64,000 nucleotides of DNA from NCBI RefSeq assembly GCF_937924975.1, contig NZ_CALEYG010000012.1, positions 31,047 to 95,046 on the forward strand. Reading direction: 5' to 3'. Position 1 is the first letter of the stretch, and every line of letters begins with the position of its first letter. Below, piece by piece: positions 28,930 to 36,870 of this stretch. The DNA is from an uncultured Stomatobaculum sp. (lineage in GTDB: Bacteria > Bacillota > Clostridia > Lachnospirales > Lachnospiraceae). Position numbers and translations under genes: made by a program. The notes below the pieces were generated by a model. It was not told the origin of the DNA, ran no database searches, and worked only from the letters and a program-made list of their open reading frames with translations.

Positions 28930-28959
28930 TTGCGCGTTTCCCGTCTCCCATGCTATATT
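28930..28959 (+). promoter_or_regulatory. possible promoter of the first 3D-domain gene
   Basis: TTGCGC (28930-28935), an 18-base spacer and TATATT (28954-28959). Confidence 0.45.
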
Positions 28960-29019
28960 CTAAATTGCAGGCAGAAAAGTAACATCTCTGTAACATTTTG
29001 ACGTGAAAGGAGACCTTGC

Positions 29020-29487
29020 ATGCGACTTTTGACAAAGTTTTCCGCCCTCGGGCTCAGTATCCTGCTCGCACTCGCCGCAGCCAAGCCTGCCGCGGCCGCA
29101 GTCGTGCAAAACAACGCAACCTCCAACAGCCGGACCGAAGAAGTGACCGCTGTCATCGAGGCGCCGAGCGAGGCGCCGGAGACCGCCGTCCCGCTCCCGC
29201 CCGTCCGGAACGAGCGCTCGCTTGGCACCTTTAAGACCACGGGCTATTCCAATCCGAACGGCTCCCTCTGCGCCGACGGCTCGGTGCCGAAGGCCGCGCA
29301 CACGGTCGCATCCGACTGGGGCGTGCTGCCGCGCGGCAGTAAGATCCGCTTTGCGGGCAGCGACACCATCTACACGGTCGAAGACAACGGTGTCCGCGGC
29401 CAGACTGTCGACGTCTACTACGCGACGACCGCCGAGGCCTGGGCACACGGTGTCCAGTACCGCGAGGTGTACCTGATTCTCGAGTGA
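29020..29487 (+). CDS. secreted 3D-domain protein (short)
   Basis: A 155-residue exported protein. The signal peptide spans about residues 1-27 (Leu/Ala-rich core, cleavage after AAAA). A Pro/Glu-rich linker leads to the 3D domain (about 68-155): GTFKTTGYSNPNG, GVLPRGSKIRF, then YTVEDNGVRGQTVDVYY, which contains the aspartates that name the family. 3D domains have the double-psi barrel fold of lytic transglycosylases such as MltA, suggesting action on peptidoglycan, though activity is not shown by sequence. It precedes a second 3D gene. Confidence 0.85.
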   Translation: MRLLTKFSALGLSILLALAAAKPAAAAVVQNNATSNSRTEEVTAVIEAPSEAPETAVPLPPVRNERSLGTFKTTGYSNPNGSLCADGSVPKAAHTVASDWGVLPRGSKIRFAGSDTIYTVEDNGVRGQTVDVYYATTAEAWAHGVQYREVYLILE

Positions 29488-29510
29488 GTCCCCCGCTGTT
29501 TTAATTTTAA

Positions 29511-29540
29511 TTGACAGTCCCCCCCTCCTCTGTTTAGAAT
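29511..29540 (+). promoter_or_regulatory. promoter of the second 3D-domain gene
   Basis: TTGACA (29511-29516), an 18-base spacer that includes seven C residues, and TAGAAT (29535-29540). Confidence 0.7.
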
Positions 29541-29582
29541 AAAGTTGTAGTTCTTACAGAATTCTTAAGAGGATACAGAACC

Positions 29583-30428
29583 ATGCACAAACATATGAAT
29601 GCCATTCAGCGGGCGTGCATCTTTCTTCTGACCCTGCTTCTGTTTCTCGTGCCGCTCAGCGCGCTGGGCGAGCCGAAAGCAGAGCCGGCCCCGGAAGCCG
29701 CTGCGGCCGAGACAGGCAGCACTGCCTTTGTCTCGCCGACAGACACTCCCTCCGCGAGCGCTGTCTTCACGGACAGCACGGTGATGGGAGATGTGCAGCA
29801 CGCCGAAGAAAATCTGAGCGACCAGATTGATGTACCTGCGCTCAACGATGCTCGCGTCGCGGCGCAAAACGCGCTGATTGAGACCCGGACCAATAAAGAC
29901 CGCGCCTGGCTCAGCCTGAAGCAGGAAGAACAGGCCAAGGCCGAGGCAGCCCAGCGCGCCGCCGAAGAAGCCGCGCGCGCCGCGAGTGAGGCGGCCAGAG
30001 AGCGCGCCGAGGCGGAGTCCCGCGAGGCGGCAAAAAAAGCCGCGGCAAAAAAGAACAGCGACAAGCAGAGCAAGACCACAGCCGCCGCAAACCACAGCAC
30101 GAGCGTCAAGAGCGCCAAAAAAGAGAGCGGCCGGAACGGCAAAAGCCTCGGTGTCTTCAAGCTCACCGCCTACTGCCCCTGCTACGAGTGTTCCAAGGGA
30201 TGGGGGCGCATGACCAGCTCGGGCAAGATTGCACAGGCCAATCACACGATTGCAACCGATCCCGCCGTGATCCCGGAGGGCACGCGCGTTGTCATCAACG
30301 GCACCGTCTATGTCGCCGAGGATGTCGGCAGCGGTGTCGCCGGCAAGCACATCGATATCTTCATGGAGAGTCACTCGAGCGCGCTGAACTTCGGCGTGCA
30401 GTACGCGGAAGTCTATCTCGCGGATTAA
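29583..30428 (+). CDS. secreted 3D-domain protein with helical linker
   Basis: A 281-residue exported protein. A signal peptide (about 1-30) is followed by a Thr/Ser/Ala-rich region, then a charged Ala/Glu/Lys helix (about 95-175, likely coiled coil), and a C-terminal 3D domain (about 188-281) with GVFKLTAYCPCYECS, ATDPAVIPEGTRVVI and VAEDVGSGVAGKHIDIFM carrying the three aspartates. The domain resembles the RpfB/YuiC type of wall-active protein. Two cysteine pairs (CPC and EC) appear only in this copy. It has its own promoter, so the two 3D genes are separately expressed neighbours. Confidence 0.88.
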   Translation: MHKHMNAIQRACIFLLTLLLFLVPLSALGEPKAEPAPEAAAAETGSTAFVSPTDTPSASAVFTDSTVMGDVQHAEENLSDQIDVPALNDARVAAQNALIETRTNKDRAWLSLKQEEQAKAEAAQRAAEEAARAASEAARERAEAESREAAKKAAAKKNSDKQSKTTAAANHSTSVKSAKKESGRNGKSLGVFKLTAYCPCYECSKGWGRMTSSGKIAQANHTIATDPAVIPEGTRVVINGTVYVAEDVGSGVAGKHIDIFMESHSSALNFGVQYAEVYLAD

Positions 30429-30467
30429 AAAAAACGCAGGGCGAAAATTCGCCCTGCGTTTTTTTCC
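30427..30467. terminator. bidirectional terminator
   Basis: A 13-base stem (AACGCAGGGCGAA with its complement) flanked by A8 on the left and T7 on the right, between the convergent 3D and pyridoxamine kinase genes. Confidence 0.95.
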
Positions 30468-30482
30468 GCAACTCTCGCGGCC

Positions 30483-31613
30483 TCAGAATTCCAGCTTGCA
30501 GTCGTGACCGCTCTCCCGGTCCAGAATAATGCCGATCAGGCGCAGCGCGGTCTCATCGCCGAGCGCCTCCCGGCTCACATCGAAATCCTTCCAGTAAAGA
30601 TGAATCCGCTGCCCGTAGGCATGCTTTCCGAAGCCGCCCCGCAAAATGTCGTCAAACGCCGAGAGATTGTGTCCGGTCTTTTGCTTCCCGTCGGTCAGAA
30701 CCCGGTCAATCTCCGCATAGAATGTTTCCAAATCCCGGACATGTTTCCCCTCAATCGTAAAGGTCGGCACACTCAGCGCCTCCGTGAGGAGCGGCAGGGC
30801 CTTTTCGAACTTGACGCCGTACCAGTGCGCGCTGTCTCCCTCGGTCGCGCGTATGCTCGCGACCACAAAGCGCGCGGCGAGCTTTGTCGCCTCGAAAGCG
30901 CTCTTCCCCCGCAGCATGGCGCCGGTAAATGCCGCGGCAAAGCAGTCGCCGGTTCCGTGGCTGCTTCGCGGCACGCGCGGGGTAAAGTCGTAGCGGAGGT
31001 CACCGCTCGCGCTGTCATAGACTACATTGCCGATGCGCCCTTCCTCGTAGGAAATACCTTTCAGAATCACATGTTTTGCGCCGAGCGCCGCAAGTTTCCC
31101 GAGGAGTTCCCGGATTTCCGCTTCGCTCTGCAGCCCTTCGCGGTATTCGGTGCCGGTCAGCAGGCAGGCCTCTGTGAGGTTCGGGAGAATATAATCCGCT
31201 CCGCCGCAGAGTTTCGCCATCTCTTCGACAAAGGCGAGATCAAAGCCGGTGTAGAGAGCGCCGTTGTCCGCCATCGCGGGATCCACAATTCGGAGGCCGC
31301 CGGGCGCGAGGAGTGTGTCCATAATCTCCTGCACAATCGCAATCTGTCTCCGACTTCCGAGATAGCCCGTATAAATCGCATCAAAGACAATGTGCTCTTT
31401 CTTCCACTTTGCGGCGATTTCCGGCATATCCTCGGTCAGATCCCGGAAGGTAAAGCCGTGAAAATCGGCGCCGGTGTGATTGGAGAGCACCGCCGAGGGG
31501 AGAATGCAGGTCTCCACGCCGCAGGCCGAGACGATGGGCAGGGCCACGGTGAGCGAGCATTGTCCCACACAGGAAATGTCCTGTATTGTCAATATTTTCT
31601 TATCAGCTGCCAT
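30483..31613 (-). CDS. pyridoxamine kinase fused to a barstar-like domain
   Basis: A 376-residue two-domain protein. Residues 1-280 are a PdxK/PdxY-type ribokinase-fold kinase for vitamin B6 vitamers: LTIQDISCVGQCSL near the start, PNLTEACLLTG (144-154) and SSHGTGDCFAAAF with catalytic Asp223. Residues 281-376 look like barstar, the barnase inhibitor: FTIEGKHVRDLETFYAEI, then GHNLSAFDDILRGGFG (314-329), LYWKDFDVSREALG and a final strand. In barstar the equivalent of NLSAFDD is NLDALWD, so one key RNase contact (Asp35) is Ser here. ATG 31613 has AAGGAGG eight bases upstream. It is divergent from the Rrf2 gene. Confidence 0.88.
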   Translation of the reverse strand: MAADKKILTIQDISCVGQCSLTVALPIVSACGVETCILPSAVLSNHTGADFHGFTFRDLTEDMPEIAAKWKKEHIVFDAIYTGYLGSRRQIAIVQEIMDTLLAPGGLRIVDPAMADNGALYTGFDLAFVEEMAKLCGGADYILPNLTEACLLTGTEYREGLQSEAEIRELLGKLAALGAKHVILKGISYEEGRIGNVVYDSASGDLRYDFTPRVPRSSHGTGDCFAAAFTGAMLRGKSAFEATKLAARFVVASIRATEGDSAHWYGVKFEKALPLLTEALSVPTFTIEGKHVRDLETFYAEIDRVLTDGKQKTGHNLSAFDDILRGGFGKHAYGQRIHLYWKDFDVSREALGDETALRLIGIILDRESGHDCKLEF

Positions 31614-31675
31614 TGTAATGCCTCCTTTTGTTCGACTTGCTGAAAGTATAGCACAGAAAAACGGCAAAGAACAGC

Positions 31676-31704
31676 TTGCAAAGCATTAAACCCCGTAGTA
31701 AGAT
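31676..31704 (+). promoter_or_regulatory. promoter of the Rrf2 regulator gene
   Basis: TTGCAA (31676-31681), a 17-base spacer and TAAGAT (31699-31704). Four bases further on lies TTATATGTTA (31709-31718), a word also found inside the cysK promoter. Confidence 0.65.
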
Positions 31705-31735
31705 AGGTTTATATGTTAGATGAGAGGAGTTCCGT

Positions 31736-32164
31736 ATGATGATTTCAACCCGGGGCCGCTATGCACTCCGCGTCATGATCGATCTCGCCGAGCACATCGG
31801 CAGTTCTTATATTCCCCTGAAGGACATTGCCGAGCGGCAGCAAATTTCCGAAAAATATCTGGAGTCCATTGTCAAAATTCTGGTCCGCAACGGCCTGCTC
31901 GATGCACTCCGCGGCAAAGGCGGCGGCTACCGCTTAAACCGCTCGCCCGCCGAGTACACGGTCGGCAGTATTCTCCGCCTCACCGAGGGCAGTCTTGCGC
32001 CGGTTGCCTGCCTCGAGGAAGAGGCCGCCTGCGAGCGCGCGACCTACTGTCGCACCCTACCCATGTGGCAGAAACTGGACCGCCTGGTCAATGACTTTTT
32101 CGACGGCTACACGCTCGCCGATCTCGCCGCGCCAAACCTCGCGGGCAATGATTTTGTCATCTGA
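31736..32164 (+). CDS. Rrf2 family transcriptional regulator (CymR/IscR-like)
   Basis: A 142-residue winged-helix regulator. The DNA-binding part is clear: MISTRGRYALRVMIDLA, then IPLKDIAERQQISEKYLESIV and LRGKGGGYRL. Three cysteines (in VACLEEEAACERATYC, about residues 88-103) are placed like the cluster ligands of IscR-type members, although the spacing is not identical. It faces cysK across a 329-base gap, which points to control of cysteine or Fe-S supply, in the way CymR does in Firmicutes. The ATG at 31736 has AGGAG six bases upstream. Confidence 0.9.
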   Translation: MMISTRGRYALRVMIDLAEHIGSSYIPLKDIAERQQISEKYLESIVKILVRNGLLDALRGKGGGYRLNRSPAEYTVGSILRLTEGSLAPVACLEEEAACERATYCRTLPMWQKLDRLVNDFFDGYTLADLAAPNLAGNDFVI

Positions 32165-32413
32165 GCGTTTCTCTTCACACCTCCGTGCCGCCCGGCGCGG
32201 GGGTATTTTCTTTTCCTCTCAACATACTGTTTCAAGGAAGATGTACGCGGAGAAAGACCTCGTATATCAAGGGCTTGAAGCGCTTTTTACCAACTCTTTT
32301 TGTCCACCCTTCATCTTGCTTCAAAGAAGATAAGAAACCTGCACCGCTTGATTCTGCCGACGTTACAGGGCTTTCTACCAACTCTTTTTGTCCGCTCATC
32401 CCGATTTTCTCTC
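32165..32413. repeat. non-coding gap with an 18-base direct repeat
   Basis: Between convergent rrf2 and cysK there is no supported gene. TACCAACTCTTTTTGTCC occurs exactly at 32288-32305 and 32376-32393, and a second pair (TTCAAGGAAGAT at 32231-32242; TTCAAAGAAGAT at 32320-32331) has nearly the same 88-89 base offset, so this looks like a decayed tandem duplication. Base composition is lower in GC than the neighbours. Confidence 0.75.
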
Positions 32414-32465
32414 GAAAAAGCGCGAAAAGGAGCCGCTTTGCCGGAAAACAGGCAAAACGGCTTCC
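32414..32465 (-). terminator. cysK terminator
   Basis: On the minus strand GGAAGCCGTTTTGCC pairs with GGCAAAGCGGCTCC (one internal mismatch region; 32429-32465) and is followed by CCTTTTCGCGCTTTTT. Confidence 0.8.
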
Positions 32466-32493
32466 TTGTGATTCACTTACATTCGAATTTTAA

Positions 32494-33426
32494 TTAGTCC
32501 TGGAACAGCGGCGAAGAGAGATAGCGGTCACCGGAATCCGGCAACAGGACGACAATCGTCTTGCCCTCGGCCTCTTTCCGCTTTGCGAGCTGCACTGCCG
32601 CATAGAGCGCCGCACCCGAGGAAATGCCGGTCAGAATGCCCTCGGCTCTTCCGATCTCCCGTCCCTCGCGGAACGCATCCTCATTCGAGACCCGGATGAC
32701 CTCGTCGTAAATCTTCGTATCAAGCGTATCCGGCACAAAGCCCGCGCCGAGTCCCTGGATTTTATGCGGGCCCGGCTGTCCGCCCGAGAGCACCGGCGAA
32801 GCGTCCGGCTCCACGGCAATCAGTTTGACCTCCGGCTTTTTGCTGCGGAGATAGCGGCCCACACCTGTCAGTGTACCGCCCGTACCGACGCCGGAGACAA
32901 AGTAATCGACCTCACCGTCGGTGTCTTCCCAGATTTCGGGACCCGTGGTCTTCTCATGCGTCGCCGGATTCGCGGGATTCACGAACTGTCCGGGAATAAA
33001 GCTGTTCGGAATCTCCTTTGCGAGCTCTTCCGCTTTGGCCATTGCGCCCTTCATGCCCTTGGCGCCCTCTGTCAGAACGAGCTCCGCGCCGTAGGCCTTC
33101 ATGAGATTTCTGCGCTCCACGCTCATCGAGTCTGGCATCACAATGATAATGCGATAGCCTCTCGCCGCCGCGACCGAAGCGAGGCCGATGCCGGTATTAC
33201 CGGAAGTCGGCTCAATGATGACCGAGCCCTTCTTCAGGACACCGCGCTGCTCCGCGTCGTCGAGCATGCCGCGGGCAATTCTGTCCTTCACGGAGCCTGC
33301 CGGGTTAAAGTACTCGAGCTTTGCGAGAATGCGCGCCTTTAAACCTTCCTCCGCCTCAATGTGCGTGAGCTCGAGGAGCGGGGTGTGTCCGATCAACTGG
33401 TCTGCAGAAGTATAAATTTTCGACAT
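32494..33426 (-). CDS. cysK: cysteine synthase A (O-acetylserine sulfhydrylase)
   Basis: A 310-residue PLP enzyme that makes cysteine from O-acetylserine and sulfide. The PLP lysine is in NPAGSVKDRIA (about 42-52), the substrate loop in TSGNTGIGLA (about 74-83), and the phosphate-binding GVGTGGTLTGVG near 180. The C-terminal SSGAALYAA segment is conserved. It lies opposite the Rrf2 regulator and carries a good promoter that contains the same ten-base word as the rrf2 leader. Confidence 0.97.
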   Translation of the reverse strand: MSKIYTSADQLIGHTPLLELTHIEAEEGLKARILAKLEYFNPAGSVKDRIARGMLDDAEQRGVLKKGSVIIEPTSGNTGIGLASVAAARGYRIIIVMPDSMSVERRNLMKAYGAELVLTEGAKGMKGAMAKAEELAKEIPNSFIPGQFVNPANPATHEKTTGPEIWEDTDGEVDYFVSGVGTGGTLTGVGRYLRSKKPEVKLIAVEPDASPVLSGGQPGPHKIQGLGAGFVPDTLDTKIYDEVIRVSNEDAFREGREIGRAEGILTGISSGAALYAAVQLAKRKEAEGKTIVVLLPDSGDRYLSSPLFQD

Positions 33427-33464
33427 GAGAATACCTCCCTTTCGTCTGTTCGTCTCTGACAGCT

Positions 33465-33493
33465 ATCCTACCCCCTTTTAACATATAAGTCAA
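33465..33493 (-). promoter_or_regulatory. cysK promoter with candidate regulator site
   Basis: The minus strand carries TTGACT (33488-33493), a 17-base spacer and TAGGAT (33465-33470). The spacer contains TTATATGTTA (33479-33488), shared with the rrf2 leader, so a regulator bound there would block polymerase. Confidence 0.75.
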
Positions 33494-33506
33494 GTAGGTT
33501 TAAGGA

Positions 33507-34475
33507 TTAATTGCTCGAGAGCTTCGCGACGCGCGCCTGGATGTCCTCCCGGCTCGGGATACTCGCAATGCCGCCGGAGCGCTCCGTCGAGAGGCTCGCC
33601 GCCGTCGAGGCGAAGGTGCCGATGTTCTTTAACTCTTCCGCACTGAGTTCTGCGGCGTTCTTGCCGCTCTCCAGAATGCAGGCGAGTGCCGTGCCGCCGA
33701 AGATATCGCCCGCACCGGTCGTGTCAATCGGCGAGACCTGCGGTCCCGCACAGTAGGCGAACGCGCCGCTCCGGTTCTTCAGGTAGCTGCCCTTCGGCCC
33801 GAGCGTGACCATCGCGAGACTCACGCCGTAGACATTGAGGAGCTTCTCCGCGCCTTCTTCCGGCGTGCACCCCCAGAGAAAGTCCACCTCTTCGTCGCTG
33901 ATCTTCACGACATCCGCGTGGGAAACCGCCCAGAGCATCTCCCGGCGCGCATCCTCAATCTCCCGCCAGAGCGGCAGGCGGAGATTCGGGTCGCAGGTGA
34001 TGAGCTTACCCTTTGCCTTCGCATAGGCGACAGCCGCGCGCGTCGCCGAGCGCACCGGCTCATCGGTCAGCGAGAGCGTGCCGAAGTGAAAAGCCTTTGC
34101 CTGATCGATTAGCGAGAGCTTGATCTCCTCAAAGCGGAGCTGGGTGTCCGCGCCCGGCTTTCTCGCAAAGCTGAAAGCGCGGTCCCCCTCGCGGTTAAAG
34201 GTCACGAAGGCGAGGGTGGTGAAGACATTCTCGTCCTGCACGAGCCCGCTCACATCAATGCCGCAGCGCTCCAGGGTGCCGAGCAACATGACGCCGAAGG
34301 CATCCACGCCGACCTTGCCGATGATCGCCGTGCTGTGTCCCAGATTCCGAAGCGCCGCAAGGAAATTTGCCGGTGCACCGCCCGCGTGCGCTGCCATGGT
34401 CGGATAGCCTTCCACATCTTTGGATTTCTCCGCAAAATCAATCAACACTTCCCCGAGTGCCACAACTTCTGCCAT
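33507..34475 (-). CDS. PfkB family sugar kinase (fructokinase-like)
   Basis: A 322-residue ribokinase-fold kinase. Signature 1 is in AGGAPANFLAALRNLG (about 31-46) and signature 2 is DTTGAGDIFGGTAL with the catalytic Asp near residue 255. The start LGEVLIDFAE and general pattern fit bacterial fructokinases (ScrK-like), but the substrate cannot be fixed from sequence. An extended -10 (TGtTATACT, around 34529-34534 on the minus strand) lies upstream. It is transcribed divergently from the MATE gene and toward cysK. Confidence 0.88.
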   Translation of the reverse strand: MAEVVALGEVLIDFAEKSKDVEGYPTMAAHAGGAPANFLAALRNLGHSTAIIGKVGVDAFGVMLLGTLERCGIDVSGLVQDENVFTTLAFVTFNREGDRAFSFARKPGADTQLRFEEIKLSLIDQAKAFHFGTLSLTDEPVRSATRAAVAYAKAKGKLITCDPNLRLPLWREIEDARREMLWAVSHADVVKISDEEVDFLWGCTPEEGAEKLLNVYGVSLAMVTLGPKGSYLKNRSGAFAYCAGPQVSPIDTTGAGDIFGGTALACILESGKNAAELSAEELKNIGTFASTAASLSTERSGGIASIPSREDIQARVAKLSSN

Positions 34476-34555
34476 GTCAAACCTCCTGTCTTTTCACTGC
34501 CCTTTGCAGTCTTTGCCTGATATCCGAAGTATAACATACCGAAGCCCTTCCTGCC

Positions 34556-34584
34556 TTGCGCGATTCTTACAATACTGCTAAACT
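34556..34584 (+). promoter_or_regulatory. possible promoter of the MATE gene
   Basis: TTGCGC (34556-34561), a 17-base spacer and TAAACT (34579-34584), 43 bases ahead of the ATG. Confidence 0.5.
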
Positions 34585-34627
34585 ATAGACATTTTCGCAC
34601 CTGATTCTGCCGGAAAGGATGGTATGT

Positions 34628-36010
34628 ATGACCGAAGCCAAACAGCAACTCCCCGAAAACAAGATGGGCACCATGCCGGTCGGAAAACTCATTTTTTCGA
34701 TGTCGGTTCCGATGATGATTTCGATGATCGTCCAGGCACTCTATAATATAGTAGATTCGATTTTCGTCTCGATGATCAGCGAACAGGCACTGACCGCCGT
34801 GAGCCTCGCGTTCCCGCTGCAGTCGCTGATGATTGCCTTCAGCACCGGCATCGGCGTCGGCATCAACGCACACCTCTCCCGCGCGCTCGGCGAAAAAAAA
34901 TTGCAGCGCGCAAACCGGACAGCCGCGAGCGGCCTGTTACTCGAGCTCTGCTTTGCGCTGCTCTTTGTGCTGACCGGCATCTTTCTCGCCGTGCCGTTTT
35001 TCCGCGCGCAGACCGCCGACCCTGAAATTTTCTCCTACGGTGTTCTCTACACGCGCATTGTCTGCTGCGGCTCTCTCGGCATCTTCGCGGAAATCACCTT
35101 TGAGCGCTTTTTGCAGTCGACCGGCCGCACCACACTCTCGATGTACTCCCAGCTCTCCGGCGCGCTCTTTAATCTCGTGATGGATCCGGTGCTGATCTTC
35201 GGCCTCTTCGGCGCGCCGAAACTCGGCATTGCGGGCGCCGCGCTCGCGACCGTGCTCGGCCAGCATCTCTCCGCACTTGTCGCGATTCTGCTGAACCAGA
35301 CCAAAAATCCCGAAGTCAAGCTGCACGCAAAGTCCTTCGGTTTCTATCCGGAGCTCCTCGGACATATCCTCGCCGTCGGCATTCCGTCGACCATCATGCA
35401 GGCGCTCTCCTCCTTCATGGTCTATGCGATGAACCGGATTCTGATTAGCTTCACCGCGACCGCAACCGCGATCCTCGGCGTCTACTTTAAAATTTCGAGT
35501 CTCATCTTCATGCCGGTCTTCGGCCTGAATAACGGCACGGTGCCGATTCTCGCCTACAACTACGGGGCCGGCCATAAGCGCCGCATCCTGCGCGCCCTGA
35601 AAATCTCGGTTCTGACCGCGCTCGGCTTTATGACCTTCGGACTCCTGCTCTTTGAGCTCCTGCCGGACCTCTTTTTCCGCTTGTTTCATGCCTCGGCCAA
35701 CATGCTGTCCCTCGGCATTCCGGCGCTCCGCATCATCGGGCTCTGCCTGCCCTTTGTCGGTTTCTCGATTGCGACAAGCTCGGCCTTCCAGGCCCTCGGC
35801 AAGGGCTACTACAGCATGCTGGTTTCGATTTGCCGCCAGCTCCTCTTCCTTCTGCCGACCGCCTATCTGCTCGCAAAGACCGGTGTGCTGCAGAATGTCT
35901 GGTGGTCCATTGTGATTGCGGAGGGCGCGGGGCTCTTTGTGAGTCTCTTCTTCCTGCTTCGCAGCCTGCAAAAAATAGTCGCCCCCATTCCGGATGACCA
36001 TGTGCTGTGA
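34628..36010 (+). CDS. MATE family efflux transporter
   Basis: A 460-residue membrane protein with about 12 transmembrane segments in two repeats, exchanging organic cations or drugs for sodium or protons. N-terminal features are GKLIFSMSVPMMISMIVQALYN-type residues and a DSIFVSMISE loop; the second repeat has the SSFMVYAMNRI and NNGTVPILAYNYGA stretches. The ATG at 34628 has GGAAAGG nine bases upstream and is preferred over an in-frame ATG at 34619 that touches that site. The substrate is unknown; it is followed by the ZIP gene. Confidence 0.92.
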   Translation: MTEAKQQLPENKMGTMPVGKLIFSMSVPMMISMIVQALYNIVDSIFVSMISEQALTAVSLAFPLQSLMIAFSTGIGVGINAHLSRALGEKKLQRANRTAASGLLLELCFALLFVLTGIFLAVPFFRAQTADPEIFSYGVLYTRIVCCGSLGIFAEITFERFLQSTGRTTLSMYSQLSGALFNLVMDPVLIFGLFGAPKLGIAGAALATVLGQHLSALVAILLNQTKNPEVKLHAKSFGFYPELLGHILAVGIPSTIMQALSSFMVYAMNRILISFTATATAILGVYFKISSLIFMPVFGLNNGTVPILAYNYGAGHKRRILRALKISVLTALGFMTFGLLLFELLPDLFFRLFHASANMLSLGIPALRIIGLCLPFVGFSIATSSAFQALGKGYYSMLVSICRQLLFLLPTAYLLAKTGVLQNVWWSIVIAEGAGLFVSLFFLLRSLQKIVAPIPDDHVL

Positions 36011-36063
36011 TTGCGGGACAAGTGAACCGACACGCACATTTGACTTAGAAAGCAGGTATTTCT

Positions 36064-36852
36064 TTGTTACAGAACAGTCTTCTCGGCATTCTGATTCCGT
36101 TTGCCGGCACCACGCTCGGCGCGGCCGCGGTCTTCTTTTTGAAAGAGACCCTGAGCCGAAACATTCAGCGGGCGCTGACCGGCTTTGCGGCCGGTGTCAT
36201 GGTCGCCGCTTCCGTCTGGAGTCTCCTGATTCCCGCGCTCGAACAGAGCGCGGAAGGCGGGCTCGGCCATTTTGCCTTTCTGCCCGCCGCAATCGGCTTC
36301 TGGATCGGAACGCTCTTTCTCCTGCTCCTCGACAAACTGATTCCGCATCTCCACCTGTACGCGGAAAAGGCCGAGGGCAGAAAAAGCCGTATCTCCAAAA
36401 CCGCGATGTTGCTCCTCGCCGTCACGATTCACAACATTCCCGAGGGCATGGCGGTCGGCATCGTCTATGCGGGCTTCCTAAGCGGCAGCGCAAATATCAC
36501 GGCGAGTGCGGCACTCGCGCTCTCCCTCGGCATCGCGATTCAGAATTTTCCGGAGGGCGCCATCATCTCCCTCCCGCTGCTCTCCTCAGGGAGCAGTAAG
36601 CCCCGCGCCTTCTTCTACGGCCTGCTCTCGGGTGCCGTGGAGCCGCTTGCGGCGCTCGTTATGCTCGCCGCGACCGATTTCTTCATCCCGGCAATGCCCT
36701 ATCTCCTGAGCTTTGCGGCCGGTGCGATGCTCTATGTGGTCGTCGAGGAATTAATCCCCGAAATGTCGGAAGGAGAGCACTCCGACATCGGGGTCCTCTC
36801 CTTCGCGCTCGGCTTTACTCTCATGATGGCGCTCGATGTGGCGCTCGGCTGA
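36064..36852 (+). CDS. ZIP family metal transporter
   Basis: A 262-residue, eight-helix transporter for divalent metals such as zinc. The metal-site helices are intact: HNIPEGMAVGIVYAG (about 122-136) and QNFPEGAIISLPLL (about 160-173). Start is TTG at 36064 with a weak AAAGCAGG upstream; no better start is available. It lies 53 bases after the MATE gene and may be cotranscribed. It is convergent with the sugar operon, with an 18-base gap. Confidence 0.92.
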   Translation: MLQNSLLGILIPFAGTTLGAAAVFFLKETLSRNIQRALTGFAAGVMVAASVWSLLIPALEQSAEGGLGHFAFLPAAIGFWIGTLFLLLLDKLIPHLHLYAEKAEGRKSRISKTAMLLLAVTIHNIPEGMAVGIVYAGFLSGSANITASAALALSLGIAIQNFPEGAIISLPLLSSGSSKPRAFFYGLLSGAVEPLAALVMLAATDFFIPAMPYLLSFAAGAMLYVVVEELIPEMSEGEHSDIGVLSFALGFTLMMALDVALG

Positions 36853-36870
36853 AGTAAAGCCGCCTGTATT

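Noticed and set aside
32185..32493. Small plus-strand frames (102 and 65 residues) in the rrf2-cysK gap
   Set aside because: No ribosome-binding site and no family pattern; the second repeat copy and the cysK terminator fall inside them.
34937..36037. A 366-residue minus-strand frame opposite the MATE gene
   Set aside because: Glu/Arg/His-rich translation typical of an antisense frame; the MATE protein on the plus strand is clear.
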